Below, one piece after another: positions 7,939 through 16,031 of a stretch of DNA of 37,427 bases. The translations under genes and the position numbers were made by a program. This DNA is from Caballeronia jiangsuensis (lineage in GTDB: Bacteria; Pseudomonadota; Gammaproteobacteria; Burkholderiales; Burkholderiaceae). Every line of letters starts with the position of its first letter. The stretch's first letter is position 1. Location of the stretch: assembly GCA_000648925.1 (NCBI GenBank), contig JFHF01000067.1:1-37427 (forward strand). Direction: 5' to 3'. The notes under the pieces were generated by a model. It made no database searches. It was not told where the DNA came from and saw nothing but the letters and a program-made list of their open reading frames with translations.

Positions 7939-8040
7939 ACATTTCCCTCATTTCGCCTGCTCATTTCACGTACTACCTTCACATCCCGCACTAGCTCTCT
8001 AATTCATAACGGTTTTCTCTTTCACCGTCACTTCAAGCTC
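7939..8040 (+). terminator. Possible Rho-utilisation (rut) region after coq7
   Basis: In 102 nt I count 37 C and only 9 G, a strong C-over-G bubble in an otherwise G-rich genome, with little secondary structure. It lies 97 nt past the coq7 stop and before the dcw promoter. No intrinsic terminator with a U-tract follows coq7, so Rho-dependent termination is a reasonable inference. Confidence 0.45.
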
Positions 8041-8096
8041 CCGCGCTAAGTCCTTGTTCTAGCGAATAAAAAGCACTCGAAAAAAAGTTACGCGTC

Positions 8097-8125
8097 TTGA
8101 CCGAGGAAATACGTTCCTCTAAAGT
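8097..8125 (+). promoter_or_regulatory. Main dcw (mraZ) promoter
   Basis: The -35 TTGACC (five of six) at 8097-8102, an exact 17-nt spacer and -10 TAAAGT (four of six) at 8120-8125 form the best sigma-70 promoter in the window. It gives a leader of about 100 nt before mraZ. The spacer is itself a perfect inverted repeat (GAGGAA-5-TTCCTC), and the -10 overlaps the first MraZ repeat. Confidence 0.75.
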
Positions 8126-8160
8126 GGGAGACAGTGTGAGAAAGTGGTCTTTTGTGTGAT
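8121..8160 (+). promoter_or_regulatory. MraZ-box operator array (10-bp repeats)
   Basis: Three decamers, AAAGTGGGAG, ACAGTGTGAG and AAAGTGGTCT (8121, 8131, 8141), are followed by a weaker fourth, TTTGTGTGAT (8151). GTG recurs at 8124, 8134, 8144 and 8154. This fits the AAAGTG(G/T)N3 repeat reported for Mycoplasma MraZ and resembles the TGGGN repeats bound by E. coli MraZ. The first unit covers the -10 box, which predicts repression by MraZ binding. Confidence 0.8.
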
Positions 8161-8232
8161 TCAGAAGCCATTTTCGAGCAAAACTGGGTGGGATGGGCGT
8201 CAGGGTGGGCGTCCGAAACGGGGAGAGGGTGA

Positions 8233-8661
8233 GTGTTCCAAGGGGCGTCGGCGCTGACGCTCGATGCGAAAGGACGGATGTCGGTTCCGTCTCGCTATCG
8301 GGAAGCGCTGCAAGGGCAGGCAGAAGGCCGGGTGACGCTCACGAAGAGCCCGGATGGATGCCTGTTGCTCTTTCCTCGCCCGGAGTGGGAAGTCTTCCGC
8401 GCCAAGGTCGCCGCGCTTCCAATGGAAGCCATGTGGTGGCGGCGCATCTTTCTCGGTAATGCAATGGATGTCGAACTCGACAGCGCCGGGCGCGTATTGG
8501 TCTCGCCCGAGCTGCGCGCTGCCGCGTCGCTGGAAAAAGAAGTGACCCTGCTCGGCATGGGCGCGCACTTCGAGTTGTGGGATTCGCAAACATACGCGGC
8601 GAAGGAAGCAGCGGCGATGGCGCAGGGCATGCCCGACGCGCTGAAGAATTTCACTTTCTGA
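8233..8661 (+). CDS. mraZ: Transcriptional regulator MraZ
   Basis: This 142-aa DNA-binding protein heads the dcw cluster and represses it by binding repeated GTGGG-type boxes; those boxes lie just upstream. Two SpoVT/AbrB-like swapped-hairpin repeats are visible, each with the conserved D-x-K/A-G-R core: LDAKGRMSVPSRYR (residues 10-23) and LDSAGRVLVSPELR (about 78-91). The start is GTG, preceded by the purine run GGGGAGAGGGT; no in-frame ATG lies nearby. The family-typical N-terminus MFQGASALTLDAKGR supports it. The gene is 16 nt from rsmH, in the same operon. Oligomeric ring formation is known for the family and not visible here. Confidence 0.95.
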   Translation: MFQGASALTLDAKGRMSVPSRYREALQGQAEGRVTLTKSPDGCLLLFPRPEWEVFRAKVAALPMEAMWWRRIFLGNAMDVELDSAGRVLVSPELRAAASLEKEVTLLGMGAHFELWDSQTYAAKEAAAMAQGMPDALKNFTF

Positions 8662-8677
8662 CGCGGCGCTGAAGACC

Positions 8678-9628
8678 ATGGCGAAGTCGGGAAATGAGCT
8701 GCAGCACCGGACGGTGTTGCTGAACGAAGCGGTGGATGGGCTGATCACGCGCACGGACGGCATCTATATAGATGGCACGTTCGGGCGCGGCGGTCATAGT
8801 CGGGCGATCTTGCAGCGGTTGGGGGAAGCGGGGCAGCTCATCGCCTTCGACAAGGATCCTCTTGCAATCGCCACGGCGCAACAGATTCAAGACTCGCGGT
8901 TTTCGATCGTGCACGACAGCTTCGCGGCGTTGCGCGATGCGGCGAGCGAGCGTGGGATCGGGCGGGTGTCGGGCGTGTTGCTGGATCTTGGCGTGTCGTC
9001 GCCGCAGGTGGACGACCCGGAGCGCGGCTTCAGCTTCCGCGCAGAAGGTCCGCTCGACATGAGGATGGATCCGACTCGCGGCGAGTCGGCGGCTGAGTGG
9101 CTCGCACGAGCCACAGTGCAGGAAATCACGGAGGTCATCAGAGATTATGGGGAAGAACGGTTTGCTTTTCAGATTGCAAAGGCGCTTGTTGCTCGCCGGG
9201 CAGAGTCCGACCGTCTTGGGCCTCTCGACAGCACGAGCGAGCTTGCCGAAATCGTGGGTCACGTCGTCAAAACCCGTGAAAAGGGCAAGGACCCGGCAAC
9301 TCGCACCTTTCAGGCTATACGGATTCACGTCAATCAAGAGCTTGCGGAGCTGCAGGTAGTACTTGAGTCGGCACTGGCATTGTTGGAGCAAGGGGGGCGG
9401 CTGGTCGTGATCAGCTTTCATTCACTCGAAGACCGGATCGTCAAGCGGTTCATGCAGGCGCACGCGAACGCGCCGGCGGTGGATCGTCGCTTGCCGATCC
9501 GCGCGGTCGATCTTCCCAGCCCGCCGCTGCGCGTGGTGGGACGCGTGTTTCCGAGTGATGCCGAAGTCGCCGACAATCCGCGCGCGCGGTCCGCTGTGAT
9601 GCGTATCGCTGAGCGGATCGCGCCATGA
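8678..9628 (+). CDS. rsmH: 16S rRNA (cytosine(1402)-N4)-methyltransferase
   Basis: This 316-aa cytoplasmic SAM-dependent enzyme methylates N4 of C1402 in the decoding centre of 16S rRNA (formerly mraW). The SAM-binding loop DGTFGRGGHS is at residues 32-41. GVLLDLGVSSPQVDDPERGF marks the family, and the C-terminal part has FHSLEDRIVKRFM. Length matches the usual 310-320 aa. The ribosome site before the ATG is weak (GAAGA), in keeping with coupling to mraZ 16 nt upstream. Its TGA overlaps the ftsL ATG in ATGA at 9625-9628. A rRNA enzyme inside a wall cluster is the normal dcw arrangement. Confidence 0.96.
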   Translation: MAKSGNELQHRTVLLNEAVDGLITRTDGIYIDGTFGRGGHSRAILQRLGEAGQLIAFDKDPLAIATAQQIQDSRFSIVHDSFAALRDAASERGIGRVSGVLLDLGVSSPQVDDPERGFSFRAEGPLDMRMDPTRGESAAEWLARATVQEITEVIRDYGEERFAFQIAKALVARRAESDRLGPLDSTSELAEIVGHVVKTREKGKDPATRTFQAIRIHVNQELAELQVVLESALALLEQGGRLVVISFHSLEDRIVKRFMQAHANAPAVDRRLPIRAVDLPSPPLRVVGRVFPSDAEVADNPRARSAVMRIAERIAP

Positions 9629-9969
9629 ACCGACTCAATATCTTCCTGCTGATCATCGTGCTCGGGTGCGCGCTGTCGGTCGTCAGCTCCACCAATCAGC
9701 AGCGGGAAATCTTCATCGACCTGCAGCGCGCGCAGTCGCAGGAGCGTCAGCTTCAGCAGGACTACGCGCAGTTGCAGTATCAGCAGAGCGCGCTTTCGAA
9801 GACGTCGCGCATTGAGCAGTTGGCCACTAACTCACTGAAAATGCAGCCCGTGACGACCGGCCGAACGCAATATCTCACCTACGACACGGCGACCGGCAAG
9901 GCCGCCGACGCACCCATGCCGCCGCCGCTGCCGGCGTCGGCGCCGCCTGCCCGCGGAGCCAAGCGATGA
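9625..9969 (+). CDS. ftsL: Cell division protein FtsL
   Basis: FtsL is a small (114 aa) bitopic inner-membrane protein of the FtsQLB complex, which activates FtsWI at the septum. A short cytoplasmic N-terminus leads into one transmembrane helix (about residues 5-22, IFLLIIVLGCALSVV). A periplasmic coiled coil rich in Gln and Leu follows (about 25-65), then a Pro/Ala-rich tail. Sequence conservation in FtsL is low, so the call rests on topology, size and position between rsmH and ftsI. It overlaps both neighbours by 4 nt (ATGA at 9625 and 9966), so translation is probably coupled. Confidence 0.93.
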   Translation: MNRLNIFLLIIVLGCALSVVSSTNQQREIFIDLQRAQSQERQLQQDYAQLQYQQSALSKTSRIEQLATNSLKMQPVTTGRTQYLTYDTATGKAADAPMPPPLPASAPPARGAKR

Positions 9970-11822
9970 AAAAATCCGCGAAGCAGAAAGACATCGCTCA
10001 TACGCCGAACCCGCTGCTCGCCGTGCGCCTGCCGATGTGGCGCTCGAAGTTCGTCGTGTTCCTGCTCTTCATGGCGTTTGTCGCGCTCGCCGCACGCGCG
10101 TTCTGGATTCAGGGACCGGGCAACGCATTCTTCAAAAAGCAGGGCGAGAGCCGCTATCAGCGCACGCTCGAAATGCCGGCGACGCGCGGCCAGATCCGCG
10201 ATCGCAACGGCCTCGTGCTCGCGACGAGCCTGCCGGTGAAGGCCATCTGGGCGATTCCCGAAGCCGTGCCGAACGACCTCGGCGCGGATAAATTCGCGCA
10301 ATTGTCCAAGCTGCTCGAAATGCCGGAAAAAGAGCTGCGCGCGAAGCTCTCGATGGACAAGACCTTCGTCTACGTGAAGCGCCAGGTGTCCCTCGAAGTC
10401 GCGCAGAAAGTCGCCGCGCTCGACATTCCCGGCATTTATTCGCGCGGCGAATACAAGCGCTTCTATCCGGAAGGCGAAATCACCGCGCACCTGATCGGCT
10501 TTACTAATATTGAAGACAAGGGCCAGGAAGGCGTCGAACTCGGCGACCAGAACGTTCTCGCCGGCACGCCGGGCATGCGTCGCGTCATCAAGGACCGCAT
10601 GGGCCATATCGTCGAGGACGTCGACGAGCAGGTCGTGCCGCACAACGGCGCGGATGTCGAACTCTCGATCGACAGCAAGATTCAGTACATCGCGTACACG
10701 AACCTGAAAGCGGCCGTCGAGAAGTCGAAGGCGAAGGCAGGCGCGGCGATCGTGATCGACGTGAAAACGGGCGAGGTGCTCGCGCTCGTCAACTATCCCA
10801 CTTACAACCCGAACGACCGCGCGCGCATGACGGGCGAGCAGTTGCGCAACCGCATTCTCACGGACACATTCGAGCCGGGCTCGATCATGAAGCCGTTCAC
10901 CGTTTCGCTCGCGCTCGATCTGCATCGGGTGACGCCGAATACGCTCGTGGAAACGGGCGGCGGCGTCTTCGTGCTCGACGGCGCGCGCATCACGGACGAT
11001 TCCGGGTTCGGCACGCTCACCGTTGGCGGCGTGATTCAGAAGTCGAGCAATATCGGCGCGACCAAGATTGCGATGCAATTGCGCCCCGAAGAAATGTGGA
11101 ACATGTACACGAGCATCGGGCTCGGTCAGGCGCCGAAGGTCGGTTTTCCGGGCGCGGTGACGGGGCGTTTGCGGCCGTGGAAAAGCTGGCGGCGCATCGA
11201 GCAGGCGACGATGTCATACGGTTATGGCTTGTCGGCGTCGCTGTTCCAGCTCGCGCGCGCGTACACGGCGATCGCCAACGACGGCACCATCCTGCCGGTT
11301 TCGATTTTCCGCACGCCCGGCGATCAGCCGCCAATCGGTCAACAGGTTTTCGCGCCCACAACTGCACGACAAGTGCGCGCGATGCTCGAAACCGTGACGG
11401 CGAAGGGCGGCACGTCGCCGGATGCGGCGGTTCCGGGCTATCGCGTCGGCGGCAAGTCGGGCACGGCGTACAAACACGGCGGTCACGGCTACGACCATTC
11501 GAAGTACCGCGCATCGTTCGTCGGCATGGGGCCGATGCCGAATCCGCGCATCGTCGTGGCGGTGTCGGTCGATGAACCAACGGTCGGCAGTCACTTCGGC
11601 GGTCAGGTGTCGGGTCCGGTGTTCTCGGGCATCGTCGGCGATACCTTGCGCGCGCTCAACGTGCCACCCGATATGCCGGTCAAGCAGATGGTCGTGACGG
11701 ACGACTCGAACTCCGCCGCACAACCGCCCGCCCAGCAGCCGGCGAACAGAAACAACGCGAACACCGCGAAGAAAGTCGCGGTGTCGAGCAACACGAAGAC
11801 GCACCCGGGAGTCGTGCGATGA
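9966..11822 (+). CDS. ftsI: Peptidoglycan D,D-transpeptidase FtsI (PBP3)
   Basis: This 618-aa class B penicillin-binding protein cross-links septal peptidoglycan with FtsW. A transmembrane anchor lies at about residues 29-47. The PBP dimerisation (pedestal) domain starts near residue 70 with RGQIRDRNG. The transpeptidase domain has the acyl-serine motif S306-I-M-K309, S360-S-N362 and K497-S-G499. Motif spacing is very close to E. coli PBP3, whose active serine is Ser307. A Pro/Gln/Asn-rich C-terminal tail of about 45 residues looks disordered. It is the predicted target of aztreonam-like beta-lactams. ATGA junctions join it to ftsL and murE. Confidence 0.97.
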   Translation: MKKSAKQKDIAHTPNPLLAVRLPMWRSKFVVFLLFMAFVALAARAFWIQGPGNAFFKKQGESRYQRTLEMPATRGQIRDRNGLVLATSLPVKAIWAIPEAVPNDLGADKFAQLSKLLEMPEKELRAKLSMDKTFVYVKRQVSLEVAQKVAALDIPGIYSRGEYKRFYPEGEITAHLIGFTNIEDKGQEGVELGDQNVLAGTPGMRRVIKDRMGHIVEDVDEQVVPHNGADVELSIDSKIQYIAYTNLKAAVEKSKAKAGAAIVIDVKTGEVLALVNYPTYNPNDRARMTGEQLRNRILTDTFEPGSIMKPFTVSLALDLHRVTPNTLVETGGGVFVLDGARITDDSGFGTLTVGGVIQKSSNIGATKIAMQLRPEEMWNMYTSIGLGQAPKVGFPGAVTGRLRPWKSWRRIEQATMSYGYGLSASLFQLARAYTAIANDGTILPVSIFRTPGDQPPIGQQVFAPTTARQVRAMLETVTAKGGTSPDAAVPGYRVGGKSGTAYKHGGHGYDHSKYRASFVGMGPMPNPRIVVAVSVDEPTVGSHFGGQVSGPVFSGIVGDTLRALNVPPDMPVKQMVVTDDSNSAAQPPAQQPANRNNANTAKKVAVSSNTKTHPGVVR

Positions 11823-13363
11823 GCGCGCAGGCCCGACAGAGCAAGATGCAAAAGGACGTATCACATGCCGTTCAATGGCTGCGCGCGCACGCGCAGCCCG
11901 AGGCGCAACTGCACGCCGACACGCGCTCGCTCAAAAGCGGCGACGTGTTCCTCGCCTATGCGGTCGACGGTGCGGACAACCGCCCGTATCTCGACGCCGC
12001 GCTCGCCGCGGGCGCAGCTGCGGCGCTGTATCAGCCGGAGAAGTTCACCGGCAAGCCCGATGCATCGAAGACGCTCGCCGTGAAGGCGCTGAACGAGCTC
12101 GCGGGCCCGATCGCTTCCGCGTGGTACGGCGAGCCGACGGCATCGATGCTGACTGTCGGCGTGACTGGCACGAACGGAAAGACCTCGTGCAGCCAGTGGA
12201 TCGCCACGGCGTTGACGGCGCTCGGCCGTCCGTGCGCCATCGTCGGAACGCTTGGCATCGGCATGCCGGGCAAACTCGTGCATAGCGGCTTCACCACGCC
12301 CGATGCGCCGCAGTTGCAGCGCAATCTCGCGCAACTGAAGCTTCAAGGCGCGGAAGGCGTCGCGATGGAAGTGTCGTCGCATGCGCTGCATCAGGGGCGC
12401 GTGAATGGCGTCGATTTCGACATCGCCATTTTCACGAACCTCACGCAGGATCATCTCGACTATCACGTCACCTTCGACGCCTACGAGGCCGCGAAGGCGC
12501 GTCTCTTCTCGTGGCCGTCGCTCAAGACGGCGATCGTCAATCGCGACGATGCTGCGGGCCGGCGTCTGATCGAATCGTTGCGCGGCAACGTGCGCACGAT
12601 TGCCTACGGCGTCGAAATGCCCGCCGATGCCGTGCCGAGCGCCGACGCGATGCTGCTCGCGACGCAAGTCCGCGCGACCGCGACGGGCACCGCGTTTCAT
12701 CTGTCGTCCGACTGGGGCGAAGCCGATGTCGAAGTGGGCACGCTCGGCACGTTCAACGTGAGCAATCTGCTTTCCGTGCTCGCCGTGCTGCTCGAAGTCG
12801 GCGTGCCGTTCGCCGCCGCCGTCGCGCGCATCGAGAAGCTCGAATCCGTCAACGGCCGCATGGAGCGTCTCGGCGGACGCGTTCAGAGCGATGAACCGCT
12901 CGTCGTGATCGACTACGCGCACACGCCCGATGCGCTCGACAAAACGCTCAGCGCGCTGCGCCCGATCGCTCAGGCACGCGGCGGCGAGCTCGTCTGCATG
13001 TTCGGTTGCGGCGGCGATCGCGATGCGACCAAGCGTCCGTTGATGGGCGCAATCGCGGAGCGCCTCGCCGATCAGGTCGTCATCACGAGCGACAACCCGC
13101 GCAGCGAAGACCCGCAAGCCATCATCGATCAAATCGCAATCGGCATGACCGACGCCGCCAAGGCACGCCGCATCGAAGACCGCGCGAGCGCGATCCTCCA
13201 GGCGATCCGCTCGGCGGCGCGCGAGGATGTCGTCGTGCTCGCGGGGAAGGGACACGAAGCCACGCAGGAAATCATGGGCAAGAAGCGCGCGTTCTCGGAT
13301 CAGGATCACGCGAGGCTCGCACTTGCCGCACGCGCCACGCAACAGCGCGGAGGTGGCGAATGA
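11819..13363 (+). CDS. murE: UDP-MurNAc-L-Ala-D-Glu:meso-diaminopimelate ligase
   Basis: This cytoplasmic Mur ligase (514 aa) adds the third stem-peptide residue using ATP. The P-loop TGTNGKT spans residues 116-122. D425-N-P-R428 is the motif that selects meso-DAP over lysine, consistent with a Gram-negative wall. HADTRSLKSGDVF near the N-terminus is the UDP-binding part, and AGKGHE lies near the C-terminus. The ATG overlaps the ftsI stop (ATGA 11819). MSAQARQSKMQKD gives a slightly longer N-terminus than in E. coli (495 aa); an internal ATG at codon 10 is an alternative start. It is coupled to murF by another ATGA. Confidence 0.96.
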   Translation: MSAQARQSKMQKDVSHAVQWLRAHAQPEAQLHADTRSLKSGDVFLAYAVDGADNRPYLDAALAAGAAAALYQPEKFTGKPDASKTLAVKALNELAGPIASAWYGEPTASMLTVGVTGTNGKTSCSQWIATALTALGRPCAIVGTLGIGMPGKLVHSGFTTPDAPQLQRNLAQLKLQGAEGVAMEVSSHALHQGRVNGVDFDIAIFTNLTQDHLDYHVTFDAYEAAKARLFSWPSLKTAIVNRDDAAGRRLIESLRGNVRTIAYGVEMPADAVPSADAMLLATQVRATATGTAFHLSSDWGEADVEVGTLGTFNVSNLLSVLAVLLEVGVPFAAAVARIEKLESVNGRMERLGGRVQSDEPLVVIDYAHTPDALDKTLSALRPIAQARGGELVCMFGCGGDRDATKRPLMGAIAERLADQVVITSDNPRSEDPQAIIDQIAIGMTDAAKARRIEDRASAILQAIRSAAREDVVVLAGKGHEATQEIMGKKRAFSDQDHARLALAARATQQRGGGE

Positions 13364-14790
13364 CGATGTTCACCTTGCGCGAAGCCGCCGCGATGATTCC
13401 CGGCGCCATACTGAAGGGCGATGAAAACGTGGTCATCGAGCGCATCGTCACGGACAGCCGCGGTGTTCAGGCCGGTGACCTGTTCGTCGCGGTGCGGGGC
13501 GATCGCTTCGATGCGCATGATTTCCTGGATCAGGTAGCGAAGAGCGGCGCGGCTGCGGCGCTCGTGTCACGCGACCCGAGCAACATCGATGCCTGGCCGC
13601 TTCCTGTCATCAAGGTAAAGGACACGCGCGCCGCGCTCGGTGCGCTGGCGCACGGCTGGCGCAAGCGCTTCACGATGCCGCTCGTCGCGGTCACGGGCAG
13701 CAACGGCAAGACGACGGTCAAGGAGATGATCGCGTCGATTTTCGCGGCTGCGGTCGGCGAGGAATCGCGTCTTGCGACGGCTGGCAACTTCAACAACGAC
13801 ATCGGCTTGCCGCTCACGCTGTTCCGTCTGAATGCGTCGCACAAGCTCGCGGTGGTCGAACTCGGCATGAATCATCCGGGCGAAACGGAAGCGCTCGGCA
13901 AGATCGCCGCGCCGGACGTCGCCGTCGTCAACAATGCGCAGCGCGAGCATCAGGAGTTCATGGCGACGGTCGAAGCGGTCGCGCTCGAACATGCGTCGGT
14001 GATTCACGCGCTCGGCGAAACGGGGACCGCCGTGTTTCCCGCCGACGATCAATACGCCGTCTTCTGGCGCACGGCCGCGACGGACAACGCGATCATCGAC
14101 TTCGCGCTGACGGACGACGCGTCGAAAGCAGCCGTCACCGGCACGCTCGAAGGCACGACGGTGCGCATGCGGACACCGCAAGGCGCGCTCGACGTCGCGT
14201 TGAACGTGCTCGGCGAACACAACGCGCGCAATGCGATGGCCGCGACCGCAGCCGCGCTCGCCGCGGGCATCTCGCTCGATGCGATCAAGCGCGGCCTCGA
14301 ATCGTTCCAGCCGGTGAAGGGCCGCCTGCAGGTGAAGCGCGCGATCCTCGGCGCGCTCGCGGGCGCGACCGTCATCGACGATACGTACAACTCGAATCCC
14401 GATTCGATGCGCGCCGCGATCGACGTGCTCGCATCGCAGGCGGCGCCCCGCGTGCTCGTGATGGGCGACATGGGCGAGGTCGGCGAAGAAGGTCCGGCGT
14501 TTCATCGGGAAGTCGGCGCGTATGCGGCCGAGCGCGGCATCGATGCGCTCTTCGCGCTCGGCGCCGCCAGTGTCGATTCGGTGAACGCATTCAACGCGCA
14601 GGCATCGAAGCAAACCGCGCAGCATTTCGGTGACGTCACCGAAATGGTCGCGGCGCTCGAACGCGCAGGTTACGGCAACAACGCAACGTATCTCGCCAAA
14701 GGCTCGCGCTTCATGAAGATGGAGCGTGTGGTGGAAGCCTTGACGACGCCACTCCAACCCGCTGCGGGCAATGCGCCCGCGGCACATTGA
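13360..14790 (+). CDS. murF: UDP-MurNAc-tripeptide:D-Ala-D-Ala ligase
   Basis: This 476-aa cytoplasmic ligase adds D-Ala-D-Ala to complete the UDP-MurNAc-pentapeptide. The P-loop TGSNGKT is at residues 112-118. The segment VVNNAQREHQEFM and the substrate motif DDTYNSNPDSMRAA are typical. The frame is open far upstream, inside murE, but the ATG at 13360 is preceded by GGAGGTG, overlaps the murE stop (ATGA), and starts the family N-terminus MFTLREAA two codons later. An additional ATG at 13366 is an equally placed alternative. Length fits the 450-480 aa family range. Confidence 0.96.
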   Translation: MTMFTLREAAAMIPGAILKGDENVVIERIVTDSRGVQAGDLFVAVRGDRFDAHDFLDQVAKSGAAAALVSRDPSNIDAWPLPVIKVKDTRAALGALAHGWRKRFTMPLVAVTGSNGKTTVKEMIASIFAAAVGEESRLATAGNFNNDIGLPLTLFRLNASHKLAVVELGMNHPGETEALGKIAAPDVAVVNNAQREHQEFMATVEAVALEHASVIHALGETGTAVFPADDQYAVFWRTAATDNAIIDFALTDDASKAAVTGTLEGTTVRMRTPQGALDVALNVLGEHNARNAMAATAAALAAGISLDAIKRGLESFQPVKGRLQVKRAILGALAGATVIDDTYNSNPDSMRAAIDVLASQAAPRVLVMGDMGEVGEEGPAFHREVGAYAAERGIDALFALGAASVDSVNAFNAQASKQTAQHFGDVTEMVAALERAGYGNNATYLAKGSRFMKMERVVEALTTPLQPAAGNAPAAH

Positions 14791-14813
14791 TTCACTGAAA
14801 GAGAAGGACCAGC

Positions 14814-15983
14814 ATGCTACTCGCACTCGCGCAATGGCTTCAGAATGACGCCAGCTTCATGCGCGTGTTTACCTACATCACGTTCCGCGCCGTGGGAGCC
14901 ACGGCGACGGCGCTTTTGATCGGCCTCGTTTGCGGCCCGTGGGTCATCCGCAAGCTGACCTCGCTCAAGGTCGGCCAGGCCGTGCGCAAGGACGGCCCGC
15001 AGACGCACCTCGTCAAATCCGGCACGCCGACGATGGGCGGCGTGCTGATTCTCATCGGCATCGCGGTATCGACGCTGCTCTGGGCCGATCTCACGAACCG
15101 CTTCGTGTGGATCGTGATGCTCGTCACCTTCGGCTACGGCGTGATCGGCTGGGTGGATGACTATCGCAAGGTCGTGCACAAGGATCCGCGCGGCATGTCA
15201 TCGCGCGAGAAGTATTTCTGGCAATCGGTGATCGGCATTTTCGCGGCCGTATATCTCGCGTTCAGCGTCTCGGAGGCGAACAACGCGCGCGTGTTCGATC
15301 TCTTCATGGCGTGGGTGAGGAGCGGCCTGTCGATGGGCCTGCCCGCGCGCGCGGACCTGATGCTGCCGTTCGTCAAGGCGATCAGCTATCCGCTGGGCGT
15401 GTGGGGCTTCATCGCGATGACGTATTTCGTGATCGTCGGTTCGAGCAACGCGGTGAATCTCACCGATGGTCTCGACGGTCTCGTCATCATGCCGGTCGTG
15501 CTCGTGGGTGCGTCGCTCGGCGCGTTCGCCTACGTGATGGGCAGCTCGGTCTACTCGAAATATCTCTTGTTCCCGCACATTCCCGGCGCAGGCGAACTTT
15601 TGATCTTTTGTTCCGCAATGGGAGGCGCGGGTCTCGCGTTTCTCTGGTACAACACGCACCCCGCGCAAGTCTTCATGGGCGATGTCGGCGCGCTCGCGCT
15701 CGGCGGCGCGCTCGGCACGATCGCGGTGATCGTCCGTCAGGAGATCGTGCTCTTCATCATGGGCGGCATCTTCGTCGCGGAAACGCTCTCCGTGATGCTG
15801 CAGGTCTTCTGGTTCAAGTTCACGAAGCGCCGCTACGGCGAAGGCCGCCGTTTCTTTAAGATGGCGCCGCTGCATCACCACTATGAGTTGTCCGGCTGGA
15901 CCGAGACGCAGGTGGTCGTGCGCTTCTGGATCATCACGTTGATGTTGTGCCTGTTCGGTCTGTCGACGCTCAAGTTGCGTTGA
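14814..15983 (+). CDS. mraY: Phospho-MurNAc-pentapeptide transferase MraY
   Basis: MraY (389 aa, about ten transmembrane helices) transfers phospho-MurNAc-pentapeptide to undecaprenyl phosphate, giving lipid I at the inner face of the cytoplasmic membrane. Visible signatures are GPQTHLVKSGTPTMGG in the first loop, NAVNLTDGLDGL with Asp218 and Asp221, FMGDVGALALGG, and the His354-His355-His356 cluster in PLHHHYELSG. The ribosome site GAGAAGGA lies 6 nt before the ATG. The gene is 23 nt after murF. It is about 30 residues longer than E. coli MraY, with the extra length around residues 150-190, as is common in Burkholderia. Confidence 0.96.
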   Translation: MLLALAQWLQNDASFMRVFTYITFRAVGATATALLIGLVCGPWVIRKLTSLKVGQAVRKDGPQTHLVKSGTPTMGGVLILIGIAVSTLLWADLTNRFVWIVMLVTFGYGVIGWVDDYRKVVHKDPRGMSSREKYFWQSVIGIFAAVYLAFSVSEANNARVFDLFMAWVRSGLSMGLPARADLMLPFVKAISYPLGVWGFIAMTYFVIVGSSNAVNLTDGLDGLVIMPVVLVGASLGAFAYVMGSSVYSKYLLFPHIPGAGELLIFCSAMGGAGLAFLWYNTHPAQVFMGDVGALALGGALGTIAVIVRQEIVLFIMGGIFVAETLSVMLQVFWFKFTKRRYGEGRRFFKMAPLHHHYELSGWTETQVVVRFWIITLMLCLFGLSTLKLR

Positions 15984-16031
15984 CCCTTTTGCGTTTTCGC
16001 GGTTTTTCGGGCTTTTGGGAAAGGTAAAGCG

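Larger units (their letters stand above)
7843..8232. other. 390-bp intergenic region between coq7 and mraZ
   Basis: There is no gene. From left to right it holds a hairpin without a U-tract (CGCCTCG/CGAGGCG, 7852-7888), a C-rich and G-poor tract (7939-8040), the dcw promoter (8097-8125), an MraZ-box array (8121-8160) and a TGGG-rich leader (8185-8210). Confidence 0.75.

Noticed and set aside
13006..13359. N-terminal extension of MurF within murE
   Set aside because: The extension is the off-frame reading of murE; GGAGGTG and an ATGA overlap fix the start at 13360.
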